A stretch of DNA of 64,000 nucleotides, from NCBI RefSeq assembly GCF_002902905.1, contig NZ_CP026124.1, forward strand, positions 3,906,001 to 3,970,000. Direction: 5' to 3'. Positions 6,826 through 16,237 of the stretch are shown here, piece after piece. The position numbers and the translations under genes were made by a program. The first letter of the stretch is position 1. Each line of letters opens with the position of its first letter. Source of the DNA: Achromobacter sp. AONIH1 (GTDB lineage Bacteria > Pseudomonadota > Gammaproteobacteria > Burkholderiales > Burkholderiaceae_B). The notes below the pieces were generated by a model. The model had not been told where the DNA came from. It searched no databases and saw nothing but the letters and a program-made list of their open reading frames with translations.

Positions 6826-8967
6826 ATGAGTTCTGGTTTGGATCTCAGTCAGTTTTACGAGACCTTTTTCGACGAGGCGGATGAGCTGCTCGCGCAGATG
6901 GAGCAGCTGCTGCTGGAGCTGGACGTGGGCTCGCCCAACATCGAGCAGCTCAACGCCATTTTCCGGGCCGCCCACTCGATCAAGGGCGGCGCGGCGACGT
7001 TCGGCTGCTTCACGCAGCTGGCCGGCACCACGCACCTGCTCGAAAACCTTCTGGACGCGATCCGTCGCGGCGAAATGGCGCTGCGCACGGACATGGTGGA
7101 CATATTCTTGGAAACGAAAGACGTGCTCAAAAGCCAATTGGACGCCTACCGGGCCTCCGAAGAGCCCGACGAAGCCGTATTCGAGCGCATCTGCGCGGTA
7201 CTGAGGCAGCTGGCCCTGGAGCATAAGGATCCGGCGGCCGCCGCGCAGGCGCCGGCCCCCGCTCCCGTCGCGGCCCCCGCGCCGCCGCCCGCGCCCGAAC
7301 CCGAGCCTGCCCCGGAACCGGCGGCGGCCGCGCCGGCGGGCGACGGCGCCGGCCTGCCGCTGCGCGTGCGCATCACCAAGGTGTCGGACAAGGACGCCGA
7401 GGCCCTGCTCGAGGAAATGGGCAACCTGGGTCAGGTGCGCGCCAGCGAGCGCGCCAATGGCACGCTGACCGTCTGGGTCGACAGCACCTGCACGCCTGAC
7501 GATATTGAGGCGGTCTGCTGCTTCATCGTCGACGCCGACCAGCTGAACATCGCCCGCGAGGCGGCGCCGGGCGCGCAGGCGCCGGCGGCCCCGGTCGAGC
7601 AGTTCGCGCAGGCGGCCGAGCAGTTCGCCGCGCAGGCGCAAGCCCAGGCGCCGGCGCCGGCTGCTGTCGCGCCGGCTCCGGCCGCGCCCGCCGTGGCCGA
7701 GTCGGCCGCCGCTGCCGAAGCCATCACCCAGGCGGCGCGCGCCACCCGCGCGGCGCCCGCGCACGCGGACAAGGAATCGACTTCCATCCGCGTCGGCGTG
7801 GAGAAAGTCGACCAGATCATCAACCTGGTGGGCGAGCTGGTCATTACCCAGGCCATGCTGGCGCAGACCGCGTCCACGCTGGATCCTGTGCTGCATGACC
7901 GCCTGCTCAACGGCATGGAGCAGCTCGAGCGCAACGCGCGCGACCTGCAGGAAGCCGTGATGTCCATCCGCATGATGCCGATGGACTACGTGTTCAGCCG
8001 CTTCCCGCGCCTGGTGCGCGACATCGCCGGCAAGATGGGCAAGCAGATCGAACTGCAGACCTACGGCCGCGCCACCGAACTGGACAAGAGCCTGATCGAG
8101 CGCATCATCGATCCGCTGACGCACCTGGTGCGCAACAGCCTGGACCACGGCATCGAGACGCCCGAGAAGCGCGTGGCGTCCGGCAAGGATCCCGTGGGCC
8201 AGCTGGTGCTTTCCGCCCAGCACAACGGTGGCAACATCGTGATCGAGGTGAGCGACGACGGCGCCGGCCTGAACCGCGAGAAGATCCTGAAGAAGGCCAT
8301 GTCGCAGGGCCTGCCGGTCAACGAAAACTCGCCCGACGACGAAATCTGGCAACTGATCTTCGCGCCCGGCTTCTCCACGGCCGAGAAGGTCACGGACATC
8401 TCCGGTCGTGGCGTGGGCATGGACGTGGTGCGCCGGAACATCCAGGACATGGGTGGCCACGTGCAGCTGTCGTGCGAGCCGGGCAACGGCACCACCACGC
8501 GCATCGTGCTGCCGCTGACGCTGGCGATCCTGGACGGCATGTCGGTGCGGGTGGGCGAAGAGACCTTCATCCTGCCGCTGAACCATGTGACCGAATCGCT
8601 CCAGCCGACCAACGACCAGATCTATTCGGTCGCCGGCAACGAGCGCGTGATGCAGGTGCGCGGCGAGTACCTGCCGCTGGTCGAGATGCACCGCGTGTTC
8701 TCCGTGGGCGGCGCGCAGACCGATCCCACCCAGGCCATCGCGGTCATCATGCAGGCCGAGGATCGCCGTTTCGCGCTGCTGGTGGATCACCTGATTGGCC
8801 AGCACCAGGTGGTGGTCAAGAATCTCGAGTCCAATTACCGCAAGGTGCCCGGCATTTCGGCGGCCACCATCCTGGGCGATGGCAGCGTGGCCCTGATCGT
8901 CGACGTATTCGCGCTGGCGCGCGCCAACCGTGAGCGTTGGTCGCAGCCCGAAGCCATTTTGAATTGA
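6826..8967 (+). CDS. cheA: Chemotaxis histidine kinase CheA
   Basis: Kinase that phosphorylates CheY and CheB in response to chemoreceptors. 713 residues: P1 phosphotransfer domain with H50 (AAHSIKGGAATFG); an Ala/Pro-rich linker (about 135-180); a P2-like module (about 182-250, LPLRVRITKVSDKDAEALL); a second Ala/Pro/Gln linker (to about 325); P3 dimerisation helices; P4 ATPase with the N box HLVRNSLDHGIETP and glycine boxes (DISGRGVGMDVV); and P5, the CheW-like receptor-coupling domain, from about 575. All catalytic elements look intact. cheW begins 15 bases downstream. Confidence 0.97.
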   Translation: MSSGLDLSQFYETFFDEADELLAQMEQLLLELDVGSPNIEQLNAIFRAAHSIKGGAATFGCFTQLAGTTHLLENLLDAIRRGEMALRTDMVDIFLETKDVLKSQLDAYRASEEPDEAVFERICAVLRQLALEHKDPAAAAQAPAPAPVAAPAPPPAPEPEPAPEPAAAAPAGDGAGLPLRVRITKVSDKDAEALLEEMGNLGQVRASERANGTLTVWVDSTCTPDDIEAVCCFIVDADQLNIAREAAPGAQAPAAPVEQFAQAAEQFAAQAQAQAPAPAAVAPAPAAPAVAESAAAAEAITQAARATRAAPAHADKESTSIRVGVEKVDQIINLVGELVITQAMLAQTASTLDPVLHDRLLNGMEQLERNARDLQEAVMSIRMMPMDYVFSRFPRLVRDIAGKMGKQIELQTYGRATELDKSLIERIIDPLTHLVRNSLDHGIETPEKRVASGKDPVGQLVLSAQHNGGNIVIEVSDDGAGLNREKILKKAMSQGLPVNENSPDDEIWQLIFAPGFSTAEKVTDISGRGVGMDVVRRNIQDMGGHVQLSCEPGNGTTTRIVLPLTLAILDGMSVRVGEETFILPLNHVTESLQPTNDQIYSVAGNERVMQVRGEYLPLVEMHRVFSVGGAQTDPTQAIAVIMQAEDRRFALLVDHLIGQHQVVVKNLESNYRKVPGISAATILGDGSVALIVDVFALARANRERWSQPEAILN

Positions 8968-8982
8968 TGGAGAATGAACCTC

Positions 8983-9483
8983 ATGGCAGCCAAACCGCAA
9001 GCGCAGGCCGCGCGCAATGAAGATGTCGGCAGCGAGTTCCTGGTCTTCACGCTGGGCGACGAAGAGTACGGCATCGACATCCTGAAGGTCCAGGAAATCC
9101 GCGGTTATGACGCGGCCACCGTGACCCGCATCGCCAATGTCCCGCCCTTCATCAAGGGCGTGACCAACCTGCGCGGCATCATCGTGCCGATCGTCGACCT
9201 GCGCATCAAGTTCAACCTGGGCAGCGTCGAATACAACGAGCAGACCGTGGTCATCATCCTGAACCTCGAGCGCCGCGTGGTCGGCATCGTGGTCGACGGC
9301 GTGTCCGACGTGCTGATGCTCAACTCCGGCCAGATCCGGCCCGCGCCCGAGTTCGGCGCGACGTTGTCGACGGAGTACCTGACGGGCCTGGGCACGGTCG
9401 ACGAGCGCATGCTCATCCTGGTCGATATCGAGAAGATGATGACCAGCGACGAGATGGCGCTGGTGGAGAAGGTCGCCTCCTGA
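8983..9483 (+). CDS. cheW: Chemotaxis coupling protein CheW
   Basis: Scaffold linking CheA to chemoreceptors. A 166-residue SH3-like double-barrel protein ([20 protein letters not shown], then [15 protein letters not shown]). I prefer the ATG at 8983 because GGAG at 8969-8972 is correctly spaced for it; the ATG at 8974 is in frame but only one base past that site. It sits between cheA and a chemoreceptor gene, as in enteric bacteria. Confidence 0.96.
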   Translation: MAAKPQAQAARNEDVGSEFLVFTLGDEEYGIDILKVQEIRGYDAATVTRIANVPPFIKGVTNLRGIIVPIVDLRIKFNLGSVEYNEQTVVIILNLERRVVGIVVDGVSDVLMLNSGQIRPAPEFGATLSTEYLTGLGTVDERMLILVDIEKMMTSDEMALVEKVAS

Positions 9484-9513
9484 ACGGGGCGGCAGGCAGG
9501 ATGAACGGACGAG

Positions 9514-9539
9514 GCGTCATATTGAACCCGATGTGACGC
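9514..9539. other. Imperfect hairpin between cheW and the chemoreceptor gene
   Basis: GCGTCA-N14-TGACGC, extendable with one mismatch, in the 93-base gap before the receptor start. Only a short T-rich stretch follows, so it could reduce, but probably does not stop, read-through within the che operon. Confidence 0.35.
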
Positions 9540-9576
9540 TTTCCTCAACGATTGCAGTCAGGGAGTGGTTCTTGTG

Positions 9577-11280
9577 ATGCGCAAGTTTTTCGCGAACATG
9601 ACGATACGCGCCAGCCTGTTGTGGGTGCTGGCGTTCTTCTCTTTCATGTTGGTGATCGGTGCCGCGTTGGGCGTGCTGTCCCTGCGCATCAGCAACGGTA
9701 CGCTGGCCGAACTGAAGCAATCGCAGGAACTGGACGATGCGCTCGGCCGGGTGGTCCTGAGCTACAAGGACGCGCTCAACGGCCTGAGCCGCGCGGCCTC
9801 TTCCAATTACGCGGACATCGTGCGCAACGTCGGCCAGGCGACCCTGCCGACGGCGGGCCTGGCCGGCGAAGCCGCCGGCCTGCTGCAGCGGGCGAAGGCC
9901 TCCCTGAACAAGGGCCAGGCCGAGTACGAGTACTACAAGAGCCTTGCCAAGCCCGCCGACGCGGCCGAATCGCTCAAGGAAATCGAAGAGTCCTACAGCA
10001 TCCTGATCCAGCAGGGCCTGAACCCGCTGGCCGCCACGCTGGAAAAGGGCGACATGCCCGGCTACCAGACGCAGGTGCAGATGGTGCAGGACACGCTGGA
10101 AGGCCGCTTCGCGCGCGCCATCGAGGGCTTTGACTTCTGGCGCGCCAGCAAGACGCTGGACGCCTTCGAGGTCGCCCAGGTGCGCTACCAGTTCGTGCTG
10201 ATCGCGGTCAGCGCCGGCGGCGTCATCGCCGCGCTGCTGGTGTTCGCCACCTATGTGTTCCTGCGCCGCCGCGTGCTGCAGCCGCTGCAGGAAGCCGGCC
10301 ACCATTTCGATCGCATCGCCGGCGGTGACTTGACCGCCCGCATCGAGGCGCGCAACACCAACGAGATCGGCCTGCTGTTCGCGGCGCTCAAGCGCATGCA
10401 GGAGAGCCTGACGCGCACGGTGTCGGCGGTGCGTCGCGGCGTGGACGAGATCAACGTCGGTTCGCACGAGATCGCGGCCGGCAATACGGACCTGTCCAGC
10501 CGCACCGAGCAGCAGGCGGCCTCGCTGGAAGAGACCGCGGCCTCGATGGAGCAGCTGGCCTCGACCGTCAAGCAGAACGCGGACAACGCGCGCCAGGCCA
10601 ATCAGCTGGCGTCCAGCGCGTCGGACGTGGCCGAGCGCGGCGGTTCGGCGGTGTCGGAAGTGGTGACGACGATGCACGGGATCTCGGCCAGCTCGCGCAA
10701 GATTTCCGAGATCGTGTCGGTGATCGACGGCATTGCGTTCCAGACCAACATCCTGGCGCTGAACGCGGCGGTGGAAGCGGCGCGGGCGGGCGAGCAGGGC
10801 AAGGGCTTCGCGGTGGTGGCGGGCGAAGTGCGCTCGCTGGCGCAGCGCAGCGCGCAGGCGGCCAAGGAGATCAAGGGCCTGATCGAGGACTCGGTCAGCA
10901 AGGTCGGCGCGGGTTCGCAGCAGGTGGAGCGCGCGGGCGCGACGATGCAGGAGATCGTGGCGTCGGTCAAGCGCGTGACGGACATCATGGGCGAGATCTC
11001 GGCGGCGTCGGAAGAGCAGTCCAGCGGCATCGACCAGGTGAACCGCGCGGTGTCGCAGATGGACGAGGTGACGCAGCAGAACGCGGCGCTGGTGGAACAG
11101 GCCGCGGCGGCCGCGGGCTCGCTGCAGGAACAGGCGCAGCGCCTGGCCGAGGCGGTGGCGGTGTTCAAGATCAACGCCGGCGAGGTCATCGAGGTGCCTG
11201 CCCACCGTCTTTCGGGTCAGCGTTCGTCCGCGGACGGCACACGGTTGCAGGCGCCCGACGCGCTTGCGCTTGAACACTGA
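9577..11280 (+). CDS. Methyl-accepting chemotaxis protein (Tar/Tsr type, first copy)
   Basis: Transmembrane chemoreceptor, 567 residues: TM1 (about 10-32), a periplasmic four-helix ligand-binding domain, TM2 (about 205-227), HAMP, and a long signalling coiled coil with the hairpin tip [20 protein letters not shown]. The start is ATG 9577; in-frame GTG codons at 9574 and 9565 are alternatives, with GGGAG at 9561-9565. From about 10390 to 11200 its DNA is nearly identical to the receptors at 35744 and 37726. Unlike those two, it ends in ALALEH with no DWESF tether. The ligand is unknown. Confidence 0.94.
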   Translation: MRKFFANMTIRASLLWVLAFFSFMLVIGAALGVLSLRISNGTLAELKQSQELDDALGRVVLSYKDALNGLSRAASSNYADIVRNVGQATLPTAGLAGEAAGLLQRAKASLNKGQAEYEYYKSLAKPADAAESLKEIEESYSILIQQGLNPLAATLEKGDMPGYQTQVQMVQDTLEGRFARAIEGFDFWRASKTLDAFEVAQVRYQFVLIAVSAGGVIAALLVFATYVFLRRRVLQPLQEAGHHFDRIAGGDLTARIEARNTNEIGLLFAALKRMQESLTRTVSAVRRGVDEINVGSHEIAAGNTDLSSRTEQQAASLEETAASMEQLASTVKQNADNARQANQLASSASDVAERGGSAVSEVVTTMHGISASSRKISEIVSVIDGIAFQTNILALNAAVEAARAGEQGKGFAVVAGEVRSLAQRSAQAAKEIKGLIEDSVSKVGAGSQQVERAGATMQEIVASVKRVTDIMGEISAASEEQSSGIDQVNRAVSQMDEVTQQNAALVEQAAAAAGSLQEQAQRLAEAVAVFKINAGEVIEVPAHRLSGQRSSADGTRLQAPDALALEH

Positions 11281-11288
11281 GGCTAGCG

Positions 11289-12143
11289 GTGGCGACAGCG
11301 GCAAATGCGGCGCCGTCCATTTCGGTGGACCGCCAATTCGATTTCCGGGACGCGGACTTTTCCCGCGTCCGCAAGATGATTCACGAGCGCGCCGGCATTT
11401 CGCTGGGCGCGCACAAACGCGAGATGGTCTACAGCCGCCTGGCCAGGCGGCTGCGCGCCTTGGGGCGGCAGGATTTCGCCAGCTACCTGGACCAGCTGGA
11501 GCGCCAGCCCGACGCGCCGGAGTGGGAAGACTTCATCAATGCGCTGACCACCAACCTGACGGCCTTCTTCCGCGAATCGCATCACTTCCCGATCCTGGCC
11601 GATTTCGCGCGCAGCCGCGGCGGCCCGGTATCGATCTGGTGCTGCGCGGCCTCGACCGGAGAGGAACCGTATTCCATCGCCATCACATTGGCCGAAGCGC
11701 TGGGTCCGCGCGCCTCGTCGTCCACGGTGCTGGCCACGGACATCGACACCAATGTGCTCAACCGGGCCCGCGCCGCGGTCTATCCGGCCGAGCGTGTGGC
11801 GAAGATGGAGGAGTCGCGGCTCAAGCGCTTTTTCCTGAAAGGGCGCGGCGCCAATGCCGGCCAGGTGCGGGTGCGGCCCGAGATCGCGGACATGGTGCGC
11901 TACGACACCTTGAACCTGCTGGCGCCGTCCTGGCCCATCAACGAGAAGTTCGACGCCATCTTCTGTCGCAACGTGATGATCTATTTCGACAAACCGACCC
12001 AGGCCAGGATCCTGGAGCGGTTCGTTCCCTTGCTCAAGCCGGGCGGCCTGCTGTTCGCGGGCCATTCGGAAAACTTCACCTACATCAGCCAGGATTTCCG
12101 CCTGCGCGGTCAGACGGTCTATGAATGCGGGGGCCGGGCCTAG
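11289..12143 (+). CDS. cheR: Chemoreceptor glutamate methyltransferase CheR
   Basis: Transfers methyl groups from SAM to glutamates on chemoreceptors for adaptation. 284 residues; GTG start 8 bases after the receptor stop. The N-terminal helical domain ([20 protein letters not shown]) is followed by a SAM-binding domain with [15 protein letters not shown] as motif I and the ILATDID-type strand ([14 protein letters not shown]). The small beta subdomain that docks receptor tethers falls around residues 165-200. The C-terminal [14 protein letters not shown] and [10 protein letters not shown] motifs are standard. Confidence 0.96.
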   Translation: MATAANAAPSISVDRQFDFRDADFSRVRKMIHERAGISLGAHKREMVYSRLARRLRALGRQDFASYLDQLERQPDAPEWEDFINALTTNLTAFFRESHHFPILADFARSRGGPVSIWCCAASTGEEPYSIAITLAEALGPRASSSTVLATDIDTNVLNRARAAVYPAERVAKMEESRLKRFFLKGRGANAGQVRVRPEIADMVRYDTLNLLAPSWPINEKFDAIFCRNVMIYFDKPTQARILERFVPLLKPGGLLFAGHSENFTYISQDFRLRGQTVYECGGRA

Positions 12144-12163
12144 GCCCGCCCAGGCGGCAAAAA

Positions 12164-13222
12164 ATGCAGAAAATCAGAGTCTTGTGTGTGGACGATTCCG
12201 CGCTGGTGCGCGGCCTGATGACAGAGATCATCAACAGCCAGCCGGACATGGAGGTCGTCGCGACCGCGCCCGATCCGCTGGTGGCGCGCGAACTGATCAA
12301 GCGCCACAACCCGGATGTGCTGACGCTGGACGTCGAAATGCCGCGCATGGACGGGCTGGACTTCCTTGAAAAGCTGATGCGCCTGCGGCCCATGCCGGTG
12401 GTGATGGTGTCGTCCCTGACCGAGCGCGGCGGCGAAATCACGCTGCGCGCGCTGGAGCTGGGCGCCATCGACTTCGTCACCAAGCCCAAGCTGGGCATCC
12501 GCGACGGCCTGCTCGAATACACCGAGATCATCGCCGACAAGATCCGCGCCGCCTCGCGCGCCAAGCTGCGCGCGCCGGCGCCGCACGCGCCCGCGGCCGC
12601 GCCGGCCCCGGCGCTGCGCCGCCCGCTCTCCAGCTCGGAAAAACTGGTGATCGTGGGGGCGTCCACGGGCGGCACCGAAGCGATCCGCGAGGTGCTCCAG
12701 CCCCTGCCGCCGGACAGCCCGGCGATCCTGATCACGCAGCACATGCCGGCCGGCTTCACGCGGTCCTTCGCCCAGCGCCTGGACGCGCTGTGCGCGGTGA
12801 CGGTGCGCGAAGCCGTGCATGGCGAACGGGTCCTGCCCGGCCACGTCTATCTGGCCCCGGGCGGCGACACGCACATGCGGCTTGGCCGCAGCGGCGCCAA
12901 CTACGTCATCGAACTGGACGCCAGCGAACCCGTCAACCGCCACCGCCCGTCGGTGGACGTGTTGTTCAATTCGGCCGCGGTGGCGGCGGGCAAGAACGCC
13001 ATCGGCGTCATCCTGACCGGCATGGGCAAGGACGGCGCCGCGGGCATGCTCGCCATGCGCCGCGCCGGCGCCCACACCATCGCGCAGGACGAAGCCAGCT
13101 GCGTGGTGTTCGGCATGCCCCGCGAAGCCATCGCCATCGGCGCGGCCGAAGAGGTGGTTTCGCTTTCCGCGATGAGTGAGCGCATTCTGACTCGCCTGGG
13201 AGATCGCGGCCACCGCGTTTGA
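12164..13222 (+). CDS. cheB: Chemotaxis methylesterase/deamidase CheB
   Basis: Removes receptor methyl groups and deamidates glutamines. 352 residues from ATG 12164; an upstream in-frame GTG-type extension overlaps cheR and is not conserved-looking. There is an N-terminal receiver ([14 protein letters not shown], phospho-Asp in LTLDVEMP), an Ala/Pro linker at about 140-155, and a C-terminal esterase with the catalytic Ser in [11 protein letters not shown], His in ITQHMPAGF and Asp in [12 protein letters not shown]. CheA-dependent phosphorylation should relieve inhibition by the receiver. Confidence 0.97.
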   Translation: MQKIRVLCVDDSALVRGLMTEIINSQPDMEVVATAPDPLVARELIKRHNPDVLTLDVEMPRMDGLDFLEKLMRLRPMPVVMVSSLTERGGEITLRALELGAIDFVTKPKLGIRDGLLEYTEIIADKIRAASRAKLRAPAPHAPAAAPAPALRRPLSSSEKLVIVGASTGGTEAIREVLQPLPPDSPAILITQHMPAGFTRSFAQRLDALCAVTVREAVHGERVLPGHVYLAPGGDTHMRLGRSGANYVIELDASEPVNRHRPSVDVLFNSAAVAAGKNAIGVILTGMGKDGAAGMLAMRRAGAHTIAQDEASCVVFGMPREAIAIGAAEEVVSLSAMSERILTRLGDRGHRV

Positions 13223-13271
13223 CGCGGGTTTTCGCGATCGTTCCCAAGCACATTTCTTTTGGAGTAGGAAG

Positions 13272-13661
13272 ATGGTAGACAAGGGCATAAAGATTCTGGT
13301 GGTGGATGACTTCCCCACCATGCGGCGGATCATCCGCAACCTGCTCAAGGAGCTGGGTTTCGAGAATGTGGATGAAGCCGAGGACGGCGCCATCGGGCTG
13401 GAGAAGCTGCGCAACGGCGGCTTCCAGTTCGTGGTGTCGGACTGGAACATGCCCAACCTCGACGGCCTGGAAATGCTCAAGCAGATCCGCGCCGACGCCG
13501 CGCTGGCCACGCTGCCGGTGCTGATGGTGACGGCCGAGGCCAAGAAGGAAAACATCGTCGCGGCGGCTCAGGCCGGCGCCAACGGATACGTGGTCAAGCC
13601 CTTCACGGCGGCAACGCTGGAAGAGAAGCTCACGAAGATCTTCGAGAAAATCGCAGGCTGA
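13272..13661 (+). CDS. cheY: Chemotaxis response regulator CheY
   Basis: Switch regulator that binds FliM when phosphorylated. 129 residues with D12, D13, D57, T87, Y106 and K109, the same numbering as E. coli CheY, so it is the canonical copy. GGAG lies upstream of the ATG. cheZ follows 8 bases later, pairing the regulator with its phosphatase. Confidence 0.98.
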   Translation: MVDKGIKILVVDDFPTMRRIIRNLLKELGFENVDEAEDGAIGLEKLRNGGFQFVVSDWNMPNLDGLEMLKQIRADAALATLPVLMVTAEAKKENIVAAAQAGANGYVVKPFTAATLEEKLTKIFEKIAG

Positions 13662-13669
13662 GGTGCGGC

Positions 13670-14302
13670 ATGAGCACGACGGAAAATGTTGATCCGGCGG
13701 AATCCCCAGATCTGATCCACCGCATCGCCTCGCTCACGCGCATGCTGCGCGACAGCATGCGCGAACTGGGCCTGGACCAGGCAATCAAGGACGCGGCCAA
13801 CGCGATCCCCGACGCGCGCGACCGCCTGCGCTACGTGGCGCAGATGACCGAGCAGGCCGCCAACCGCGTGCTGAACGCGACCGAGGCGGCCGGCCCGATC
13901 CAGGACGGCATGTCGCGTTCGGCGCAGTCGCTGGACAGCCGCTGGCAGCAGTGGTTCGACCAGCCTCTGGAAATGCCCGAGGCCCGCGAGCTGGTCAAGG
14001 ACACCCGCGCGTTCCTGCAGGATGTGCCCAAGCAGACGCAGGAGACCCAGTCCAAGCTGATGGAAATCATCATGGCGCAGGACTTCCAGGATCTTACCGG
14101 CCAGGTCATCATGCGCATGATGGACGTGGTGGGCGCGATCGAGCGCGAGCTGCTGCAGGTGCTGCTGGACAACGTGCCGCAGGAGCGGCGCGACGAGGCC
14201 AACAGCCTGCTCAATGGTCCGCAGGTCAGTCCGCAGGGCAAGGCCGACGTGGTCACCAGCCAGGACCAGGTCGACGACCTGCTGGCCAGCCTGGGCTTCT
14301 AG
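13670..14302 (+). CDS. cheZ: CheY-P phosphatase CheZ
   Basis: Dephosphorylates CheY-P. 210 residues, a long helical hairpin with the active-site stretch [15 protein letters not shown] holding the conserved Asp and Gln, and the C-terminal CheY-binding helix [10 protein letters not shown] after a flexible linker. It is the last gene of the motA-to-cheZ run and is followed by a strong GC hairpin. Confidence 0.97.
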   Translation: MSTTENVDPAESPDLIHRIASLTRMLRDSMRELGLDQAIKDAANAIPDARDRLRYVAQMTEQAANRVLNATEAAGPIQDGMSRSAQSLDSRWQQWFDQPLEMPEARELVKDTRAFLQDVPKQTQETQSKLMEIIMAQDFQDLTGQVIMRMMDVVGAIERELLQVLLDNVPQERRDEANSLLNGPQVSPQGKADVVTSQDQVDDLLASLGF

Positions 14303-14312
14303 GCTGCCGCGC

Positions 14313-14337
14313 GCCGCCGGCGGGCCACGCCGGCGGC
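14313..14337 (+). terminator. GC-rich hairpin after cheZ
   Basis: A perfect 10-bp stem GCCGCCGGCG / CGCCGGCGGC with a 5-base loop, starting 10 bases past the cheZ stop. No clear T-run follows, so termination efficiency is uncertain. Confidence 0.5.
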
Positions 14338-14368
14338 GTCTGCCATCGCCCGCATGGATGATTTCCCT

Positions 14369-14396
14369 TAAATGCGGGCGCCAGGGCGGGTGATAG
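14369..14396 (+). promoter_or_regulatory. Possible sigma-28-like promoter before the soluble chemoreceptor
   Basis: TAAA at 14369 and GATAGA beginning at 14392. The core spacing is one base longer than ideal and the GCC of GCCGATAA is not matched, so this is a weak candidate. It follows the cheZ hairpin and lies about 118 bases before the start codon. Confidence 0.25.
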
Positions 14397-14513
14397 ACTC
14401 TCGGCCATAAGAACCAGAATCAGGGCCATGCAGCGAGAGACAGGACGCGCGCCTGCGCGTCCAGGCAACGGATCTCCACAGAAGACGATCCGGGCCGGCA
14501 CTAGGAGAGTATC

Positions 14514-16064
14514 TTGGCCAGATCCATATTCCGCCTGGGCGGCATCTGGGGCTTGTTGCGCCGCCTGAACCGGGGCGAGGCCGTGCTGTCGGAGCGCGCG
14601 CTGTCGCTCAGTCCGGCCGCATGGCCGCTGTATCGTTTCCTGGGTTCGATGCGCCAGCGCATCGCCACCGTCCGCCAATCCAGCATCGAGATCGCGCTCA
14701 ACGCCGCGCGCACCCAGTTCCAGGCCGGACGCTGTTCGGCGCTGGCGCAGGAGCAGGCGCGCGCCGCCGGGGCGCTGGCCGCCAGCGGCGCGCAGATCGC
14801 CGGCCTGTCGGCGTCCACGTCCACGCACGCGCGCGAGATCGCCGAGGTGTCCGGACAGAACCTGCAGGCGGCCGAGCGGGCGCTGGCCGAGCTGTCCGAG
14901 GTCAAGGAACGGGTCGACCGCATGAATCGCGAAATGTCCGCCTTCACCGAGGTGGTGGGGCAGCTGACCGTGCGCGCGCGCTCGGTGGGCGACATCAGCA
15001 AGCTGATCAAGGACATCGCCTTGCAGACCCAGTTGCTGGCGCTGAACGCCGGGGTCGAGGCCGCCAGGGCGGGCGACGCGGGCAGGGGCTTCGCCGTGGT
15101 CGCCAGCGAGGTCGGCCGCCTGGCCGAGCGCGTCAACGCGGCCACCAGCGACATCGGCAGGCACACCGGCGAAATGCTGGAGCTGGTCGATTCCACCGGC
15201 CGCCAGACCGACACGCTGCGCGCCGACGTCGAGGCCTCGGGCGAGGTGCTGACGCGCACCAGCGCCGATTTCGACCGCTTCGTGCATGATTTCGAGGGCA
15301 TGAACCGGCAGGTCGGCGAAGTGGTGCAGGCGATCGGCGAGGTCGACGCCACCAACCATGGCATGAGCGAGGAGGTCAGCCGCATCGCGGCGCTGGCCGC
15401 CGACGTGCTCGAACGCGTCGGCAGCATGTCTGGCGAGATCGACCGCATCCGGCGCCAGACCGAGAGCGTGCAGGAAGTGCTGGCCGCCACGCGCACCGGC
15501 GACACGGCCTTCGACCTGCTGTCCGAGGCGCTGGACGCCTTCCGCGAGCAGGCAGTGCGCCTGCTGGAAGGCGCGCGCAAGCGCGGGCTGGACGTGTTCG
15601 ATCGCCACTACCAGCGCATCGCGCAGAGCGATCCGCCGCGCTACCACACGGTCTACGACCAAGGCATCGACGAGGCGCTGACGCGGCTGCTGGACAGCGT
15701 GCTGGAAGCCATTCCGGGCGGCAGCTACGCGCTGCTGGTCGACGCGCGCGGCTACGCGCCGGCGCACAACAGTCGTTATTCGCACGCGCCGACGGGCGAC
15801 CCGAAGGTGGACATCGCGCGCGCCCGCCATAAGCGCATCTTCGACGACCCGGTGGGCCAGCGGCTGGCGGCCAACACCGCCGGGCAGCTGTTCCAGACCT
15901 ATTCGCGCGACACCGGCGAGATCGTCAACGATATCTCCGTCCCTGTTTATTTGGGGCCGGAACACTGGGGCGCGGTGCGGATCGGGCTGGACTATGCCCG
16001 CTTCCAGGCGGCGACGGAGCAGGGCGCCCAGGCCGGGGCCCATTCCCTGACCGCCGCCGGCTGA
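14514..16064 (+). CDS. Soluble methyl-accepting chemotaxis protein with C-terminal sensor domain
   Basis: A 516-residue chemoreceptor with no membrane segment and no HAMP. TTG start with AGGAG 6 bases upstream; no better start is seen. The signalling domain (about 60-330) has a diverged tip IALQTQLLALNAGVEAARAG. The last ~180 residues form a separate globular module (YALLVDARGYAPAHNSRYS, later DISVPVYLGPEHWGAVRIGL) that resembles cytoplasmic Cache-like domains found at the C-terminus of some soluble receptors. It lies alone between the che operon and flhB, so it may sense an internal signal linked to the flagellar base. Ligand unknown. Confidence 0.88.
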   Translation: MARSIFRLGGIWGLLRRLNRGEAVLSERALSLSPAAWPLYRFLGSMRQRIATVRQSSIEIALNAARTQFQAGRCSALAQEQARAAGALAASGAQIAGLSASTSTHAREIAEVSGQNLQAAERALAELSEVKERVDRMNREMSAFTEVVGQLTVRARSVGDISKLIKDIALQTQLLALNAGVEAARAGDAGRGFAVVASEVGRLAERVNAATSDIGRHTGEMLELVDSTGRQTDTLRADVEASGEVLTRTSADFDRFVHDFEGMNRQVGEVVQAIGEVDATNHGMSEEVSRIAALAADVLERVGSMSGEIDRIRRQTESVQEVLAATRTGDTAFDLLSEALDAFREQAVRLLEGARKRGLDVFDRHYQRIAQSDPPRYHTVYDQGIDEALTRLLDSVLEAIPGGSYALLVDARGYAPAHNSRYSHAPTGDPKVDIARARHKRIFDDPVGQRLAANTAGQLFQTYSRDTGEIVNDISVPVYLGPEHWGAVRIGLDYARFQAATEQGAQAGAHSLTAAG

Positions 16065-16075
16065 ACGGCGCTGGC

Positions 16076-16204
16076 GGGGTCGGCCGGGACGGCGTCGGAC
16101 CCGGCCCGGCGCCGCATTGCGGAATAGCGCCGCTTTCCCCCCGTTTCTTGGCTTATCGCGAAAAGGCCAGGCCTCCTAGAATCTCGGCGGGCAGCTCGTA
16201 ACCG
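16076..16204 (+). promoter_or_regulatory. Candidate FlhDC-dependent promoter of flhBAF
   Basis: The 173-base gap before flhB holds TTGCGGAATAGCG near 16118-16130, close to one arm of the E. coli FlhDC box (AATGGCAGAAATAGCG) with one base missing, and TAGAAT near 16179 as a possible -10. No good -35 is seen, as expected for activator-dependent class 2 promoters. Confidence 0.35.
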
Positions 16205-16237
16205 GAAAATCCACGGGCGCCGACACCACCGCAGAGC

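Noticed and set aside
6346..9000. Very long open frame antisense to cheA and cheW
   Set aside because: High GC in third positions keeps the opposite strand open. The frame is His/Arg/Gly-rich, has no domain, and overlaps well-supported genes.
12125..12163. Upstream start for cheB overlapping cheR
   Set aside because: The 13 extra residues are not receiver-like; the domain begins right after ATG 12164.
11281..13271. A cheD gene expected beside cheR and cheB
   Set aside because: cheR, cheB, cheY and cheZ are contiguous with no room for cheD; the order is the enteric one, so its absence is not evidence of a deletion here.
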